DNA of 64,000 nt from Sphingobium algorifonticola (GCF_004005485.1 NZ_RZUL01000002.1:744001-808000), one strand, 5' to 3'. Positions 42,606 to 52,289 are shown, counted from the first letter of the stretch. Notes: a model not told the origin generated them from the letters alone. Numbers and translations: made by a program.

Positions 42606-42727
42606 CAATTTATTCCTGAAACAATGCTGATAGCGCGCGGGAGCACGATAGGGACGGATTGTGCCTGAGGGTCTGTTCTGCGATCTGGACCGGGGAAGCG
42701 GCGCGTCGACCGTCCCCCTCCGCTATG

Positions 42728-43594
42728 TCACCCTCCAGCAAAACCAAGACGTTTCATGGTGTTGAAACTGAACTCCACGCTCGCGAAGGCATCGGGCTGA
42801 TAGGGCAGCGCGGCAAAGTCGTTCTCTACGAACAGATGCCTGACGCCCGCTGCCGCGTTACGCGCAAAGATCGCCGCAAAGTCGACGACCCCCGCCCCTA
42901 CACTGACCATCACGCCATCCCGTGTCCTGTCCTTGACATGATAGGCGACGATATCGCCCGCCAGCCGATCGATGATCGCGTCCGGATTTTCTCCGGCAGC
43001 GATGGTCCAGAACAGATCCAGTTCGATCTTGACCAGTTCCGGCTCCCGCTCGGCCACGAGAAGGTCGAACAGGCTGCGTCCGTCGTGCTTTTCCGTAAAC
43101 TCGAAAGCGTGATTGTGATAGGCCAATTGAATACCCGCACGCTTTGCCTGAGCGCCGAAGCGATTCAGTCCGGCAACCAACATGCGCCAGCCATCCCGCG
43201 TGCGCATCGGCACATCGGCATAGGGGATGACGATCAGCGATACGCCCAGCGCACGCCCCCGTGCGATCACCTCAGTTGGCTGATCGATGATCTGCTGATA
43301 GGGGACATGCATCGACGATGCGATGATGCCGAGCCGGTCCTGAGTCTTGCGAAGCATCACGGGATCGAGGCGGTCATAGCCTGCACCGCCATATTCCACT
43401 TCGCCATATCCGATTTTTGCGACCCGTTCGAGCGTTGCCACCGGGTCTTTCTGAAAAGCGTCGCGGACGGTGTAGAGTTGCAGGCCGGCCGCTTTGATGG
43501 CGCCGCCGGACTGCGCCTGCGCGGGCGGCAGGATCGCCGCGGCTGTACCTAGCATGGCGGCACCAGTGATTGCCTGACGACGTGTCATATTCAT
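42728..43594 (-). CDS. Sugar phosphate isomerase/epimerase-like TIM barrel protein, Tat-exported
   Basis: A 288-residue xylose-isomerase-like barrel with a twin-arginine signal (TRRQAITGAAMLGTAAA, cleavage near AQAQ). The barrel contains LQLYTVRDAFQKDP, LAYHNHAFEF, IELDLFWTIAAG and YHVKDR, with His/Glu/Asp metal ligands. Enzymes of this fold in 3-keto-glycoside operons cleave or isomerise 3-keto sugars. Export with the GMC dehydrogenase subunit fits a periplasmic job. Confidence 0.82.
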   Translation of the reverse strand: MNMTRRQAITGAAMLGTAAAILPPAQAQSGGAIKAAGLQLYTVRDAFQKDPVATLERVAKIGYGEVEYGGAGYDRLDPVMLRKTQDRLGIIASSMHVPYQQIIDQPTEVIARGRALGVSLIVIPYADVPMRTRDGWRMLVAGLNRFGAQAKRAGIQLAYHNHAFEFTEKHDGRSLFDLLVAEREPELVKIELDLFWTIAAGENPDAIIDRLAGDIVAYHVKDRTRDGVMVSVGAGVVDFAAIFARNAAAGVRHLFVENDFAALPYQPDAFASVEFSFNTMKRLGFAGG

Positions 43595-43618
43595 CTCATC
43601 TCTCCCAGGATTTTTGCG

Positions 43619-44842
43619 TCATGGCGCACGACGTTGTGTATCGCGTTCAGCAAGCTGCTGACGCGCCCGTTGCTCTACTTCGGCGAGTTGTGTCCATTTT
43701 TCAGTGCTTCTGTGATTGGCAACAGCCGCCTGAACGAATGTCATCGTCCGGATGCCGTCGGCGATACCGGGAAACCATTCCGGCGTATCGATGGGCGGCG
43801 GTGTCGTGCCGCCGGATCGAACCGTCTGTGCAAAGCGACGATAGAGATTGGCGAACGCTTCGAGATAGCCCTCCGGATGTCCGGCGGGTACACGCTGGCG
43901 AGCGGTACTTGAAGGTCCAACCCCGGCCCCGCCGGTCCGCACAATTTCAAAAGGTCGATCAGGCCATCGAACGATCAGGCTGTTCGGTTCCATCTGGTGC
44001 CATTCCATGCCGCCACGGTCTCCGAATATACGGATGGTAAGATCATTCTCGACGCCGGTGGCGACCTGACTGGCGCGCAGCACGCCGGTCGCGCCGCCTT
44101 GCAGGCGCAACAGCGCGGATACGTCGTCATCCAGCCTACGCCCCGGGACATGAATGTTGAGGTCCGCGCTGACCGCTTCGACCGTGAGGCCCGAGATATG
44201 TTCCGCCAGTTGAAAGGCATGGGTGCCGATATCGCCCAGGCAACCCCCTAAACCCGCGCGGGCCGGGTCGGTACGCCAGTCGGCCTGTTTGTGCCCGTCA
44301 GCGTCGATCGCCTCACTCAGCCACCCTTGAATATAGGCAACCTCCACCAGGCGAATGCGGCCCAGTTCTCCGCTGGCAATGCGCGCGCGGGCTTCGGCCA
44401 CCATGGGATAGCCGCTGTAGGTGAAGGCGAGGCCATAGAGCCTGTTCGTTCGGACGACGGCGGCCTCGATCTCCAGTGCCTCGGTCAGGTCGAGCGCCAT
44501 CGGCTTCTCCGACAGCACGTGAAATCCGGCATCAAGAGCGGCCACGGCGGTCGGCTTGTGCAAATGGTTGGGCGTGACGATGACTACGGCTTCCATCCGC
44601 TCGTCGGGTGGAAGCTGATTTTCGCCCGCCAGCATCGCTTCGACGGAGGCATAGGCCCGGCCAGCGCCGATGCGCAGCGAATCGGCACTGCGCCGGTTGC
44701 GGTCACCATCGCTGCTGAACGCGCCGCAAACCAGTTCCCAGTCGCCGTCCATCGCCGCCGCGATACGATGCACCGCACCGATGAATGCGCCTTCGCCGCC
44801 GCCCGCCATGCCGTAGCGAAGTTTTGCCGGGCGAGACGTCAT
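43619..44842 (-). CDS. Gfo/Idh/MocA family oxidoreductase
   Basis: A 407-residue NAD(P)-dependent sugar or inositol oxidoreductase. It has the Rossmann start (YGMAGGGEGAFIGAVH), the VVIVTPNHLHKPTAVAAL segment, the signature EKPMALDLTEAL with the catalytic Lys, and GGCLGDIGTHAFQLAEHI. No signal is seen, so it is cytoplasmic. It starts in an ATGA overlap with the DUF1080 gene. It probably interconverts a 3-keto sugar and the parent sugar. Confidence 0.87.
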   Translation of the reverse strand: MTSRPAKLRYGMAGGGEGAFIGAVHRIAAAMDGDWELVCGAFSSDGDRNRRSADSLRIGAGRAYASVEAMLAGENQLPPDERMEAVVIVTPNHLHKPTAVAALDAGFHVLSEKPMALDLTEALEIEAAVVRTNRLYGLAFTYSGYPMVAEARARIASGELGRIRLVEVAYIQGWLSEAIDADGHKQADWRTDPARAGLGGCLGDIGTHAFQLAEHISGLTVEAVSADLNIHVPGRRLDDDVSALLRLQGGATGVLRASQVATGVENDLTIRIFGDRGGMEWHQMEPNSLIVRWPDRPFEIVRTGGAGVGPSSTARQRVPAGHPEGYLEAFANLYRRFAQTVRSGGTTPPPIDTPEWFPGIADGIRTMTFVQAAVANHRSTEKWTQLAEVEQRARQQLAERDTQRRAP

Positions 44843-45678
44843 TCGGCTTCCTCCAGTGCAAGCGGGCGCACCCAGATGTTGCGGAACGATACGGGTGAGT
44901 CATGATCCTGCAACTGGATGGGTGCCGCATCGCCATGCGGAACATAGGTCGCGACCTTTCGCCAAACGGTAGCGCCGAGCATGCGCTGGCGATTTTGGAC
45001 CAGCACACCGTTGAGAAAAACGGTCACATAGGCGGGGCGAACCAGCGTGCCATCGGCCCCGAAACGTGGCCGCTCGAACACTATGTCATAGCTTTGCCAT
45101 TCGCCGGGTGGCCGCGCTGCGTTCACCAGAGGCGGCTTCCACCCGTAAATCGCGCCGACCGTGCCATCGGCATAAGTCGGATTGCGATAGCCATCCAGAA
45201 TCTGCACTTCATAACGCTGCATGAACCAGATCCCGCTGTTGCCCCGGTCCTGCGAGCTTTTTTCCGGCGGGTTCGGCGACCGGAACTCAAGATGCAACTG
45301 CACGTCGCCAAATGCCTGTTTGCTGACGAGGGTGCTTTCTCGTCCCCCGGCCGTCCGTGCCGGAACGGAAAATGCGCCATCGGCAATGGGCCAGGGCGCA
45401 CCCGTCGCCGTCCAGGCATCAAGCGATCGGCCGTCGAACAATATCGTGGCGTCCGATGGCGCAGCGGCGACTGTTCCCGGCGTCACTACCGGCGGCGCGG
45501 GGCGATCGGCATCATGGACACGCCATTTGCCGTCGGGCAGGATCGGCGTGTCGCAAAAACCTGGCTTTTCCTGCGCGGCGACGGCGCTGCTGATTACGGT
45601 CAGCGTTACCATTGCAATTGTCCAGCGCGCCACCCTTGTCTCCTTCATCGGCCTGCTGTTCCGGTCGTCAGACATCAT
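44839..45678 (-). CDS. DUF1080 (3-keto-disaccharide hydrolase-type) exported protein
   Basis: A 279-residue secreted jelly-roll protein. A signal sequence lies within the first 35 residues (ARWTIAMVTLTVISSAVAAQ). The DUF1080 core has ILFDGRSLDAW, SQDRGNSGIWFMQRYEVQIL and VHGD-like loops, and ends at VSFRNIWVRPL. Proteins of this family hydrolyse 3-keto-glucosides and 3-keto-disaccharides. The first ATG (45678) overlaps the previous stop; ATG 45648 would give a neater signal peptide. It fits after the GMC dehydrogenase in a periplasmic 3-keto pathway. Confidence 0.82.
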   Translation of the reverse strand: MMSDDRNSRPMKETRVARWTIAMVTLTVISSAVAAQEKPGFCDTPILPDGKWRVHDADRPAPPVVTPGTVAAAPSDATILFDGRSLDAWTATGAPWPIADGAFSVPARTAGGRESTLVSKQAFGDVQLHLEFRSPNPPEKSSQDRGNSGIWFMQRYEVQILDGYRNPTYADGTVGAIYGWKPPLVNAARPPGEWQSYDIVFERPRFGADGTLVRPAYVTVFLNGVLVQNRQRMLGATVWRKVATYVPHGDAAPIQLQDHDSPVSFRNIWVRPLALEEAE

Positions 45679-46583
45679 ATCGGGTTTATCGCGCGATAGG
45701 CGGCGATCAGCCTGTCCTCACCCGCGCGACCGCCCGCCGAGTTGCCATGCTCCATCCCGATCACTCCGGCAAAGCCCTTTTCTTTCAGCCATTTGCAGAT
45801 GATCGCATAGTTGATTTCGCCGGTGCCGGGTTCCTTGCGACCGGGATTGTCGCCGAATTGCAGATAGGCAATCTCGTCCCAGCATTGATCGAGCGTCGGG
45901 ATCAGGTTCCCGGACTGGATCTGCTCGTGATACAGGTCCGCCAGTATCTTGACCGACGGGTCGTTGACCGCGACAGCCAGCGCATAGCCCTGGGCAATGG
46001 TCTGCAGGAATACGCGGGGGTGATTGGTACGGGTATTGAGTGGTTCCATAACCATGACGATACCATGCGGCGCCATGATATCGGCGGCACGGCGCAGCAC
46101 GTCGATGATGCGGGCTTGCTGGATATCGACAGGCAGGCGGGGATCGAGGAAACCCGGCACCACCGTCGTCCATCTGGCGTTCAATCGCTTCGCGACATCG
46201 ACAGCCGCGCGTATATCGGTGAGAAAGGCGTCACGTGCGCTATCGTCATCGCCGCCCAGAACGGGCTGGAACTCCTTCCAGCGTGGCATTGAAGCGACGA
46301 AAACACCCATGGTCATCCCATGCTGCGAAAGCGCACGGGCCATGGCCTCCTGCTCGGCGACAGAGCGGCGCGCCGCCTCATTGTCCTCCCATGCCCTGAA
46401 CCCCTGCTCAGCCGCATAGGCAATCTGCTCGAGGACTGTGCCGCGGCTGGCAAAGCTGCCCTGATGGGGCGCGAAGTCTAGCGCAAAACCGTCGGCTGGA
46501 GACGCCGCGGCGGATTCCGATATCGCCATTCCGGCGATAGCGCCCACGCCCGCAGCCAGAATAGTACGTCTGCCGACTCTCAT
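45675..46583 (-). CDS. Hydroxypyruvate isomerase-like TIM barrel protein, Tat-exported
   Basis: A 302-residue barrel with a probable Tat signal (GRRTILAAGVGAIAGMA, cleavage near AAAS). The fold resembles hydroxypyruvate isomerase: WTTVVPGFLDPRLP, VMVMEPLNTRTNHP, YHEQIQSGNLI and QFGDNPGRKEPGTGEINY, which carry the metal-binding Glu, His and Asp residues. It overlaps both neighbours by 4 bases. It is related to the 48986-49915 gene product, with the same NPGR/PGTGE loop, so these are paralogues. Confidence 0.82.
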   Translation of the reverse strand: MRVGRRTILAAGVGAIAGMAISESAAASPADGFALDFAPHQGSFASRGTVLEQIAYAAEQGFRAWEDNEAARRSVAEQEAMARALSQHGMTMGVFVASMPRWKEFQPVLGGDDDSARDAFLTDIRAAVDVAKRLNARWTTVVPGFLDPRLPVDIQQARIIDVLRRAADIMAPHGIVMVMEPLNTRTNHPRVFLQTIAQGYALAVAVNDPSVKILADLYHEQIQSGNLIPTLDQCWDEIAYLQFGDNPGRKEPGTGEINYAIICKWLKEKGFAGVIGMEHGNSAGGRAGEDRLIAAYRAINPI

Positions 46584-47890
46584 CCCGCTTCGCCTGCCAG
46601 TTGCGCGCGGGTCTTGCCGCGTTCACGCAGCACGATCAGCCCGAACACCGCCAGCAGCACCGCAGGCAACACGGCCAATCGTACGAAGGAGAGCGACGCG
46701 GCTGCATCTTCCACGGCCAGCCTTGCCGCACCGGTTAACCGGGCGAACGCCTCCGGACCACCGGCAAATTCGATTTTCGCCTCATCATACATTGTCCCCA
46801 GATAGGGCAGGACAATGTAACTTGAGAGAGCGCCCGCCGACCCGAGCAGACCCATCGCCCAACCGCCGCCGCGCGGATAGCGTTCCGCAACCGAGGCGAT
46901 CATCGTCGGCCACATCACGCAGACGCCAAGACCCCAGACTGTCGAAGCGGCGATCGCCGCGGCAGGAGACTGGGCGCGAGACAGCATGAAGAGACCGGCC
47001 ATGGCGAGCAGGCTGGACAACCAGAGTAGGCCAGGATTGGAAATGCGGTTGGCCAGTCGTCCGGCGAAGTGGCGAAACACGAACATCAGCGCATTGACGT
47101 AGACCAGCAGGAGTATTCCGCGCATGCCCACGCGATTGGTGAGGGCGACGTCGATCCATTGGCCCGGCGCCAGTTCCGACGCGGCGGTCAGGAACATTGC
47201 GGCAAACCATATGAAGAAACTGGGGCGACGAAACACCTCGCTCAGCATGGCGCCGAAGCTGACCCCGGTCGTCGCGTTCAGGGGAGGGGGGAAGCGGGTG
47301 GTTGCTGCGATCGCGATCACGGCGAGGGCGGGGGCAATCACAAGTGCCATGATCCCTTGCCAGGGCAGGATTTCAGAGAGAAAGAAACCGGTCAACCCTC
47401 CGATGATGATGCCGCCTGGGAACCAGGCATGCAGCACGTTGAGCCGATGCGTCGCATCCTGCGGATATAGTTGCGCCGTCAGCGGGTTGATCGACGCTTC
47501 CGCAAGACCCCAGCCGATGCCGCTGAGCAGCATGCCACCCCATACCACCGCATAGATGCCGGAGCCGCTGGTAACGGTGCCAGCCAGGACGATGGCAAGC
47601 GTTCCCGCCACGAAGCACGATCCGCTCCCCAGCAACATCCGCCGCATGCCGATCTGGTCCAGCAGGGCGCTGGTCACCAGCAACGTTATCGCAAAGCCGA
47701 GAAACGCCGCGCCCAATGCCCCCGCGATCAACTGGCCCGCCTGGAGAGGGGCCACGGGATCGATCCACTCTGCCTTCAGGCTGCTCGCAATAGCGCCGCG
47801 AAGCGCCAGGCTGGCCGCGGCGGTGAAAAGCGCGAGGACGCTCAACCAGAACAATCGCGCCCGGTCATAGGCTGGGGTGGCGTTGGTCAT
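46580..47890 (-). CDS. MFS transporter (sugar permease, FHS/NHS-like)
   Basis: A 436-residue inner-membrane permease with about 12 hydrophobic segments. It shows LDQIGMRRMLLGSG between helices 2 and 3, GWGLAEASINPLTAQLYP and HAWFPGGIIIGG, a pattern close to fucose or glucose permeases of the FHS group. ATG 47890 is chosen as the last start before the first helix; Met 47923 is also possible. It lies inside the 3-keto-glycoside operon and probably takes the periplasmic product into the cytoplasm. Confidence 0.85.
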   Translation of the reverse strand: MTNATPAYDRARLFWLSVLALFTAAASLALRGAIASSLKAEWIDPVAPLQAGQLIAGALGAAFLGFAITLLVTSALLDQIGMRRMLLGSGSCFVAGTLAIVLAGTVTSGSGIYAVVWGGMLLSGIGWGLAEASINPLTAQLYPQDATHRLNVLHAWFPGGIIIGGLTGFFLSEILPWQGIMALVIAPALAVIAIAATTRFPPPLNATTGVSFGAMLSEVFRRPSFFIWFAAMFLTAASELAPGQWIDVALTNRVGMRGILLLVYVNALMFVFRHFAGRLANRISNPGLLWLSSLLAMAGLFMLSRAQSPAAAIAASTVWGLGVCVMWPTMIASVAERYPRGGGWAMGLLGSAGALSSYIVLPYLGTMYDEAKIEFAGGPEAFARLTGAARLAVEDAAASLSFVRLAVLPAVLLAVFGLIVLRERGKTRAQLAGEAG

Positions 47891-47945
47891 GTTCTTTTCT
47901 GCATTCCTTCTGACTGACGGCATATCCGGCCGGCTGACGGCCGGT

Positions 47946-48989
47946 TCAATCGAGACCGAGCAGCTTGCGGTTGACCGCCGGATCACTGCCGCTGGCGAAA
48001 TCGTCGAACGCGCGTGCCGGTGGCCGGATCATATGCGCTGCTATGAAAGGCGCGCCTTCCCGTGCCCCATCCTCGGGATGTTTTAGGCAGCATTCCCATT
48101 CGAGCACTGCCCAGCCGGAATAGCCATATTGCGTCAGGCGCGAGAAAATGCCTTTGAAATCGACTTGACCGTCACCCAGCGACCGGAAGCGGCCGGGCCG
48201 GTCAACCCAGTTTTGAAATCCGCCATATACGCCCGATCGTCCCGTGGGGTTCAACTCGGCATCCTTGACGTGAAACATGCGAATGCGGTCATGATAGATG
48301 TCGATGAATTGCAGATAGTCCAAAGCCTGCAATACATAATGGCTGGGATCATAGAGGATGGTCGCGCGCGGATGGTTATCGACTCCGGCGAGGAATCTTT
48401 CGAACGTGACGCCGTCGTGCAAATCCTCGCCCGGATGAATTTCGTAAGCGAGGTCAACGCCCTGATCGTCGAACGCATCCAGGATCGGCCGCCAGCGGCG
48501 CGCCAGTTCGCCAAAGGCTTCCTCGACCAGTCCGGCAGGACGTTGCGGCCATGGATAGAGATAGGGCCAGGCTAGCGCACCGGAAAAGGTAGCATGCGCC
48601 TGAAGGCCAAGACGGCGGCTGGCACGCGCGGCAAGATGCAGCTGTTCCACCGCCCATTGCTGCCGCGCGGCCGGATTGCCGCGCACAGCCATCGGTGCAA
48701 AGCCGTCGAATGCCGTATCATAGGCCGGATGGACCGCGACCAGTTGCCCTTGCAGATGCGTGGACAATTCCGTCACCTCGACACCTGCCTCACGACAGAC
48801 GCCGACTACTTCATCACAGTAATCTTGGCTGGCGGCCGCTGTCGCCAGGTCGAAGCAGCGGCTGTCCCATGTCGGTATCTGCACGCCCAGATAGCCTGCG
48901 TCGGCCATCCACTTCGCTGCGGAGGCCAGTGTGTCGAAGGGCGCTTCATCGGACATGAATTGCGCAAGGAAGATCGCAGGCCCCTTCAT
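47946..48989 (-). CDS. Sugar phosphate isomerase/epimerase family protein, cytoplasmic
   Basis: A 347-residue xylose-isomerase-like barrel without any signal sequence. It has LGVQIPTWDSRCFDL, LAYEIHPGEDLHDG, TILYDPSHYVLQALDYL, MFHVKDAEL and AVLEWECCLKHP. The regular Glu-Asp-His-Glu metal set is visible. Of the four barrels in this operon it is the only cytoplasmic one, so it probably acts after import through the MFS permease. Its start is in an ATGA overlap. Confidence 0.85.
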   Translation of the reverse strand: MKGPAIFLAQFMSDEAPFDTLASAAKWMADAGYLGVQIPTWDSRCFDLATAAASQDYCDEVVGVCREAGVEVTELSTHLQGQLVAVHPAYDTAFDGFAPMAVRGNPAARQQWAVEQLHLAARASRRLGLQAHATFSGALAWPYLYPWPQRPAGLVEEAFGELARRWRPILDAFDDQGVDLAYEIHPGEDLHDGVTFERFLAGVDNHPRATILYDPSHYVLQALDYLQFIDIYHDRIRMFHVKDAELNPTGRSGVYGGFQNWVDRPGRFRSLGDGQVDFKGIFSRLTQYGYSGWAVLEWECCLKHPEDGAREGAPFIAAHMIRPPARAFDDFASGSDPAVNRKLLGLD

Positions 48990-49915
48990 TTGCGCACTTC
49001 CGTCCGCGCCGTCGAGCGATCGAGCCGCATGGCCAGCGTCTCCAATTCCTCACGCAAAGTGTCGTCGGGCTTCCCCTTGGTCGGGAAAAACTCCAGCCCG
49101 ATGGGACCGGCATAGCCCGCTTCCCGAACTGCGCCGAGAACGCGGCCGAAATCCACCTCGCCCGTCCCCGGTTCGTTGCGTCCCGGCGAGTCCCCGATCT
49201 GTACATAGGCGATCTGATCGATCCCCTTGCGAAACCGGTCGATCAGATCGCCCTCCGCCCGCTGCATGTGAAACAGATCCCAGTTGATCTTGAGCGCCGG
49301 GCTGCCGATGGCGCGCATGATGTTGAGGGCATCTTCCGATCCATAGAGAAAGAAGCCCAAGTGATCGCGTGGATTGAAAGGCTCGACAATCAATGTGACG
49401 CCAGCCTGTTGCGCCAGCGGGGCGGCGATGGCCAGCCGTTCCCTGTAGCGATCGAGCGCGGTTGCCCGGTCAACCCCCTCGATCGCCTGATGGCCGACCA
49501 CCGTCGTCATCCGCGAATCAAGGATCGTGCCCAGGTCCAAGGTCCGGCGTACATCGTTAAGGTACTGAGCCTGGGAAAGACCGGGATCGGCCAGCCTTTT
49601 GGCGGTAGCGGTATACTGAACGATAGCCAGTCCTGCGTCCCGGCACTGACGGGCAATCGCCTTGGCATCCCGCTCAGGAGCGTCCACGCCCCAGATTTCG
49701 ATTTTATCGAAGCCCAGGGCAGCCGCTCTGTCGATCCGCCGCTCTAGAGGCTGGTCTTTCCACCAGGTATCGACATTCACCGCCCACGGCGACAGGGCGG
49801 AGCGGGCAGGGGAGGCCGCAGTCGCCGACGCAGGCAACATCGTGCCGATCGCCATGCCACCGGCCATGCCAAGGGCACGGCGACGATCGACGTTCGGCAA
49901 AGGAAAGTTCGTCAT
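48986..49915 (-). CDS. Hydroxypyruvate isomerase-like TIM barrel protein, Tat-exported
   Basis: A 309-residue paralogue of the protein at 45675-46583, with a Tat signal (DRRRALGMAGGMAIGTML, cleavage near ATAAS). Barrel motifs are FDKIEIWGVDAPERDA, TLIVEPFNPRDHLGFF, INWDLFHMQRAEGD, QIGDSPGRNEPGTGEVDF and PIGLEFFPT. It starts 22 bases after the GMC dehydrogenase stop. A periplasmic role on 3-keto sugars is the best guess from the operon. Confidence 0.83.
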   Translation of the reverse strand: MTNFPLPNVDRRRALGMAGGMAIGTMLPASATAASPARSALSPWAVNVDTWWKDQPLERRIDRAAALGFDKIEIWGVDAPERDAKAIARQCRDAGLAIVQYTATAKRLADPGLSQAQYLNDVRRTLDLGTILDSRMTTVVGHQAIEGVDRATALDRYRERLAIAAPLAQQAGVTLIVEPFNPRDHLGFFLYGSEDALNIMRAIGSPALKINWDLFHMQRAEGDLIDRFRKGIDQIAYVQIGDSPGRNEPGTGEVDFGRVLGAVREAGYAGPIGLEFFPTKGKPDDTLREELETLAMRLDRSTARTEVRK

Positions 49916-49937
49916 GCGCTCGTTGTGCCCTTGATTG

Positions 49938-51617
49938 TCAGATTGCGCCTGCTTTCAGGGCTTTAACTGCATGATCGGATGCACGTGCCGATAGCGCCAT
50001 GAAAGTCAGCGACGGATTGACGCATGAAATCGACGCCATCTGCGCGCCATCGACGACATAGACGTTCTGCGCATCATGCAATCGGCTGTATTTGTCGACC
50101 ACGGACTGACGCGGATCGGCTCCCATGCGGGCGCCGCCCATTTCGTGAATGCAGTCGCCCGGCACATGCTCTCTTGCATAGGACGATATGTTGACCAGGC
50201 CGGCCCCGCGCAGCATTGCTTCAGCTTCCTTGCGCGCATCGGCCATCATTTTCAGTTCATTGTCGCGGAACGTTACGTTGAACTTCGCCAATGGCACACC
50301 AAACCTGTCCTTCTTGTCAGGATGAAGCGTGATACGATTATCCTCATAGGGCAGGCATTCGCCCCATGCCCCGATGTTCATGCGCCATGGGCCATATTCG
50401 CGCATCTTGTGCTTCATGTCCGCGCCAAATCCATCGGCGACGACGGGCTCTCGCCGCGCACTGCCCTGATAGCCGTATCCGCGAGTGAATCCGGGCTGAT
50501 CTTCATCATCAAGATTGCGGAAGCGCGGAATGTAAATGCCGCCGGGGCGACGGCCATATTCGATCAGATCGCCATGGGCGGGAACGTCACCGGTCGCGCC
50601 GACGCGGAAAATATGGTCCATCACATAGCCGCCCAAGGTTCCGCTGCTATCGAAATGGCTGCGGTCGGCACCGTCGGGACGCGAATTGAGCAGGATCTGC
50701 ACTGTGCCGATCGTTGATGCCCCCAGCATGATAAGCCGGGCCGTCACTTCCTCTGCTTTGCCTGTCCGCGTATCGATCAATCGAACCCCTGTGGCGCGTT
50801 TGCGCTGGCGGTCGTAAATCAGATTGGTAACTGCAACATCCGAACGAAGCGTCAGCCTCCCGGTGGCTTGCGCTGCCGGTAACGTCACGGCCTGGCTGGA
50901 GAAATACGCGCCGAACGAGCAACCTCGGCTGCACTGATTGCGAAACTGACATTTCGAACGACCCTGATCCGGCTTGTCCTCGGTCATGTTCGACAGGCGG
51001 GTGTGAATGAGCTTGCGACCGGGGAATTGCTTCTCCAGCCGTTCCTTGACCCAGGATTCTGCGACATTCATCGGCATCGGTGGCTGGAAATCGCTGTCGG
51101 GTAGATGAGGCAGGTTTTCGCGGGAACCGGAAATACCGGCATAGCGCTCAACATAGCTATACCACGGTACGAGGTCATCATATCGGATCGGCCAATCGAT
51201 GCCGTAGCCGTCGCGTTTGTTCGCTTCAAAATCCAGCGGCGAGAAGCGGAACGACCAGCGCCCCCATATGAGCGACTTGCCACCGACGGCACCTGGACGA
51301 ATCCAGTAGAACTTCTGCCCCTCATCATAAGCGTAGGGATTGAGCCGGTCGTTGTTGTAATGTTTCTTGGTGGCGGGCGTCACATAGCCATGCTGTGATA
51401 TGAAATAGTCCTGATCACGCTCGTTAACCGGCATCTTGTCGCGGGCCGGTATTTCGAACGGGGGCTTGCCCTCGTAATCATAGCTGCCATGTTCGACCAT
51501 GACACCGCGATCGAGCAACAGCACGTTAAGCCCTTTTTCGGTGAGTTCCTTGGCCGCCCAGCCGCCGCTGACCCCCGACCCCACCACGATTGCATCAAAT
51601 CGATCCGTTGTTGCCAT
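49938..51617 (-). CDS. GMC family FAD-dependent sugar dehydrogenase, large subunit
   Basis: A 559-residue flavoprotein of the GMC family. The FAD loop is VVGSGVSGGWAAKEL, the active-site region is HEMGGARMG, and a C-terminal NPSLT segment follows. Cys223, Cys229 and Cys233 (C-x5-C-x3-C) match the [3Fe-4S] ligand spacing of bacterial FAD glucose dehydrogenase, so it likely passes electrons to a cytochrome. With the small subunit upstream it resembles lactose/glucoside 3-dehydrogenases. It has no signal peptide, which fits co-export with the Tat-bearing small subunit. The start is at 51617 since the FAD loop begins 11 residues later. Confidence 0.88.
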   Translation of the reverse strand: MATTDRFDAIVVGSGVSGGWAAKELTEKGLNVLLLDRGVMVEHGSYDYEGKPPFEIPARDKMPVNERDQDYFISQHGYVTPATKKHYNNDRLNPYAYDEGQKFYWIRPGAVGGKSLIWGRWSFRFSPLDFEANKRDGYGIDWPIRYDDLVPWYSYVERYAGISGSRENLPHLPDSDFQPPMPMNVAESWVKERLEKQFPGRKLIHTRLSNMTEDKPDQGRSKCQFRNQCSRGCSFGAYFSSQAVTLPAAQATGRLTLRSDVAVTNLIYDRQRKRATGVRLIDTRTGKAEEVTARLIMLGASTIGTVQILLNSRPDGADRSHFDSSGTLGGYVMDHIFRVGATGDVPAHGDLIEYGRRPGGIYIPRFRNLDDEDQPGFTRGYGYQGSARREPVVADGFGADMKHKMREYGPWRMNIGAWGECLPYEDNRITLHPDKKDRFGVPLAKFNVTFRDNELKMMADARKEAEAMLRGAGLVNISSYAREHVPGDCIHEMGGARMGADPRQSVVDKYSRLHDAQNVYVVDGAQMASISCVNPSLTFMALSARASDHAVKALKAGAI

Positions 51618-51667
51618 TCTGCCTGTCCAATTCCGCCGAAAGCTGTATGCGCTGCGTTGTCGATGCC

Positions 51668-52219
51668 TTAGCCGACCATGATCCGACCGACCTTTGCATA
51701 GGGGTATCCGCCATCGTAGGTGCCGGGCACCGGCAGATATACGCGCTCGACGGTGACGCCGATTTCCGATGTGTAATAGCCGAAGAGCACCATCTGCTTC
51801 AGTGCGGGAAAGAAAGCTGGGTCGCAAATCTGCCCGTTCATGGCCCGCGTGAGCAGCGCGTCAAGCTGTTCACCGCTCAGTGCCTGCCCCGGCATGGCAT
51901 GATCCGCGCGCGCCTGCGCATCGATGGCGTCCAGTCCGGCGACAACGAGTTGTTTGTCACTGTCCGCCGCCCATTGGAAAAGCAATTGCTCGATATAATC
52001 CGGAACAGCCGCAGCCTTGGCGCCTGGCGTGTCGGTCGTGGGCATGATCCGTTCGCTAACTTCGGCAAGAAGTGCCCGTTGTTCGGCAGAAAACAGCCGT
52101 TCAGCGGGTGGTTTATGAGAGATTGTCGCGCCTGCGGCCTCAGCCCGTGCAAGCGGCGCGAACAGCGACGCCCCGAATGAAGCGGCCAAGCCGCCAAGCA
52201 CCAAACGCCGATCAATCAT
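51668..52219 (-). CDS. Gluconate 2-dehydrogenase subunit 3 family protein (small subunit of GMC dehydrogenase)
   Basis: A 183-residue small subunit with a Tat signal (DRRLVLGGLAASFGASLFA, cleavage near ARAE) and the family core LFSAEQRALLAEVSERIMPT, PDYIEQLL, MVLFGYYTSEIG and GGYPYAKVGRIM. Such subunits chaperone and carry the GMC large subunit to the periplasm. First gene of the ten-gene leftward operon; the GMC gene follows after 50 bases. A near-perfect dyad lies 70 bases upstream. Confidence 0.88.
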   Translation of the reverse strand: MIDRRLVLGGLAASFGASLFAPLARAEAAGATISHKPPAERLFSAEQRALLAEVSERIMPTTDTPGAKAAAVPDYIEQLLFQWAADSDKQLVVAGLDAIDAQARADHAMPGQALSGEQLDALLTRAMNGQICDPAFFPALKQMVLFGYYTSEIGVTVERVYLPVPGTYDGGYPYAKVGRIMVG

Positions 52220-52289
52220 CCCACACTCCCGCTGATATCTCTAGCTTGCTCTGGAAATCGATGGCAGTCAACAAACGACGAAACGCCAT

